From Chryseobacterium gleum (GTDB lineage: Bacteria; Bacteroidota; Bacteroidia; Flavobacteriales; Schleiferiaceae): 64,000 nucleotides of DNA. The DNA is taken from positions 1-64,000 of the forward strand of contig CAMCXO010000005.1 in the NCBI GenBank assembly GCA_945883565.1, in the 5' to 3' direction. A program made the translations under genes and the position numbers. The notes under the pieces are model-generated. The model saw only the letters and a program-made list of their open reading frames with translations, was not told the origin of the DNA and ran no database searches. Positions within the stretch are counted from its first letter, which is position 1; every line of letters starts with the position of its first letter. Shown here in pieces: positions 62,158-64,000 of the stretch.

Positions 62158-64000
62158 CTTTTCCTTTTTCAATTAGAGGCCAAGTAAAACTAAAACAACT
62201 CCCCCGCCCCACATCCGATTTCAAATGAACTTCACCGCCTTTTTCGCTAACAATTTTTTTAATTAAAGCAAGGCCAATACCTGTTCCTCTTTGCTGATCT
62301 TGATTATCCAAAGTTTGAAATAACTCGAAGATGCGACCATGAAACTCAGGAGAAATACCTGGTCCGTTATCACAAATCTCAATTGCAAAATATCCAAACT
62401 TTGCTGCAGAATAACATTTAAGCTCTAGCACGAGAATTTCTTTATCACAATACTTAACTGAATTTCCTATCAAATTCGTTATTACCTGAATCAGAGGAAT
62501 CTCCTCACTAATAATAACAGGCCAAGTTCCATAAAATGAAATATTCTTTTCTATAGGACAATACAAGGCATCCACCAATTCTTTAACTAGTTTCAATGTA
62601 TCTATTTCCTTCAACTCATAACGCAACCTTCCAGCCCTTGAGAAACTAAGAATTCCATTAATTAACATTTCCATAAACTTAGCCCTTTCCACAATTTTAT
62701 TTATATTATCAATGGAATGTACGCGACCCTCGGCTAAGTCTTCTATAACAAAATTTGCTAAATTATACATTGCCCTCACAGGCGCTTTCAAATCATGAGA
62801 AACGACATAGGCAAAACGGTCTAATTCTTCGTTAATACTTTCTAATCGTGTTCGAATTTCTTTTTGTTCTGTAATATCTAAACTAATACCACGAATATGA
62901 CCTCTTCTACTTTCAACATCTTCTACCTTTCGAAAAGTAGAAAGCAATTCAATTTTTTTTCCATTTTCTTGAATAAATGAGTGCTCAATTCGCTCGTCAA
63001 ACAAATGATCAACTGTTTCTAATTTAACAGCCAATTGTAGTTCATTATTAGGATCTAATTTATTCAAGAAATCTTGATAAATGATTAGCTCATTATCAAA
63101 TCCGAACATTAAACGCATTTGTGTTGAACATAAAAAGAGTCCTTTTCCGTTATAAATCCAAGAGCCCATTTTACCTAATTCCTGCGCTTTTATAAGCTGA
63201 TCACTTTTCTCTTCTAGCTCAAATTTGGCCATAACTTCTGTACTAATGTCTCTAATAAAAATAACTGTTCCTGTATGTAATGAATTTTCAACAACTGGAC
63301 TGAAAGAAACATCAAAAAAACGTTTTTCCTTATTTAGCCATCTATAGATTCGTTCTCGAACTGGCTTTCCTTCAAGCGCTACAGATAAGAAGCTTTCCCA
63401 AGCAGGTAGTTCATCTTCCGGAAAAGCCTCTCTAATATCTTGACCACTTTGGATATTTACACCATAAATTTTATTTAAATCCTTCAATGTTCTATCATTG
63501 GCAAATGTTACACGAAAATTGTTATCAATACTCCATAAATAATCTGGAATACTATTTAATATTGCCTTTAACCAAGCTTCACTTCTTTCTAATCTTTGTT
63601 GTTGATTCACTTCTGAACTCACATCTGATTGAAGAATGACGAATCCCTCCAAATCACCATTCTCATAAAAAATAGGGTCTATTGCCAGCTTAACCCAATA
63701 GGAGTTATACGCTCTTTTATATTTTAAAATAGTGCTGTTATAAGATTGTTTAGCATTCAACGCATTTAATACTTCATTTAATGCTTCAATAGAAGTTTCA
63801 GGACCTTGAAGAAAAAATTTATATGGAAGTCCGATTACTTCCTCGGCTAAATAATCGCTTTGAACTTCAAATCCCTTATTAACCCAGACTATTTCTTGAT
63901 TTGAGTTCAATAGCAAAACTGCATTTCCCGTTTTTTGTGCAACAATTGCCAATTTTCTCGCATTCTCTTCCGCTTCATACTGTTCAGTAATATCTGTCAA
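62141..64000 (-). CDS. PAS-domain histidine kinase (5' end beyond the window)
   Basis: A 619-residue C-terminal part of a sensor kinase; the frame runs off the window edge, and the first residues (TDITEQ) look like the end of an earlier PAS/PAC domain, so the gene is longer. Visible are at least three PAS/PAC domains (about 15-390), the H-box FAYVVSHDLKAPVRAMYN, then the HATPase core with NLIGNSVKY (N-box), CDNGPGISP (G1) and GTGIGLALIKKI (G2). No membrane segment is seen in this part. Partner of the response regulator it overlaps; the signal is unknown. Confidence 0.92.
   Translation of the reverse strand: MTDITEQYEAEENARKLAIVAQKTGNAVLLLNSNQEIVWVNKGFEVQSDYLAEEVIGLPYKFFLQGPETSIEALNEVLNALNAKQSYNSTILKYKRAYNSYWVKLAIDPIFYENGDLEGFVILQSDVSSEVNQQQRLERSEAWLKAILNSIPDYLWSIDNNFRVTFANDRTLKDLNKIYGVNIQSGQDIREAFPEDELPAWESFLSVALEGKPVRERIYRWLNKEKRFFDVSFSPVVENSLHTGTVIFIRDISTEVMAKFELEEKSDQLIKAQELGKMGSWIYNGKGLFLCSTQMRLMFGFDNELIIYQDFLNKLDPNNELQLAVKLETVDHLFDERIEHSFIQENGKKIELLSTFRKVEDVESRRGHIRGISLDITEQKEIRTRLESINEELDRFAYVVSHDLKAPVRAMYNLANFVIEDLAEGRVHSIDNINKIVERAKFMEMLINGILSFSRAGRLRYELKEIDTLKLVKELVDALYCPIEKNISFYGTWPVIISEEIPLIQVITNLIGNSVKYCDKEILVLELKCYSAAKFGYFAIEICDNGPGISPEFHGRIFELFQTLDNQDQQRGTGIGLALIKKIVSEKGGEVHLKSDVGRGSCFSFTWPLIEKGKDDVKH

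Overview
The window comes from a Bacteroidota (Bacteroidetes) chromosome. The evidence is several type IX secretion (T9SS) cargo proteins with C-terminal sorting domains, a PorE-like outer-membrane protein, glutamine synthetase type III, the bacillithiol enzyme BshA, menaquinone genes, and promoters with the TAnnTTTG -7 element. Most of it is housekeeping sequence in tight operons. One defence island and one repeat-rich stretch stand out. No rRNA, tRNA, CRISPR array or intact insertion sequence was seen. The order or family cannot be fixed from the sequence alone.

Region 1 (1-9740, all minus strand) is a defence island. An overlapping operon reads hsdR - unknown 228-aa gene - hsdM - DUF1016/PD-(D/E)XK nuclease - hsdS, a complete type I restriction-modification system with two extra genes. 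Downstream, after a ~500-nt gap, is a reverse transcriptase of the unknown-group/defence type (YCDD active site), most like DRT2. The gap next to the RT start is packed with hairpins on the RT strand, ending in a perfect 11-bp stem just before the start codon. It also holds short stop-free, protein-like frames and a near-repeat AGTGC(C)ACA spaced 114 nt. This matches the known DRT2 layout, where a structured ncRNA is the template for rolling-circle reverse transcription into a repetitive 'neo' gene. It is the most interesting system in the window; the DRT2 assignment is an inference.

Region 2 (9741-12375) is repeat-rich and mostly non-coding: a perfect 26-bp palindrome, about 1.1 kb of degenerate 21-bp repeats ending in 18 exactly phased copies, GC-rich hairpin repeats, and one small secreted protein gene (11681).

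Region 3 (12376-24867, minus strand) holds pyrR-pyrB-small protein-T9SS protein-rnz, an HsdR_N-like protein with rlmI, a PorE-like protein, glnN, a CaCA antiporter, tatA and folD. ffh heads the folD/tatA/antiporter run (to 26195).

Region 4 (26453-37680, plus strand) is one continuous run of 11 closely spaced genes: a LolD/MacB-type ATPase, paaZ with two small partners, an M23 peptidase, a GH3-family protein, and a menaquinone block (hotdog thioesterase, acyltransferase, menF, menD, menB).

Region 5 (37710-64000) has nth, a large secreted GH31 glycosidase fused to a beta-propeller and T9SS tail, DUF389 and manC, an adk-obgE-PAP2-HAD-recJ operon, a LysM glucosaminidase, a LruC-domain pair, a haem-binding DUF3365 protein, a T9SS type B protein, and an operon running histidine kinase - response regulator - GH3/serine-hydrolase fusion - MORN protein - bshA, truncated by the window end.
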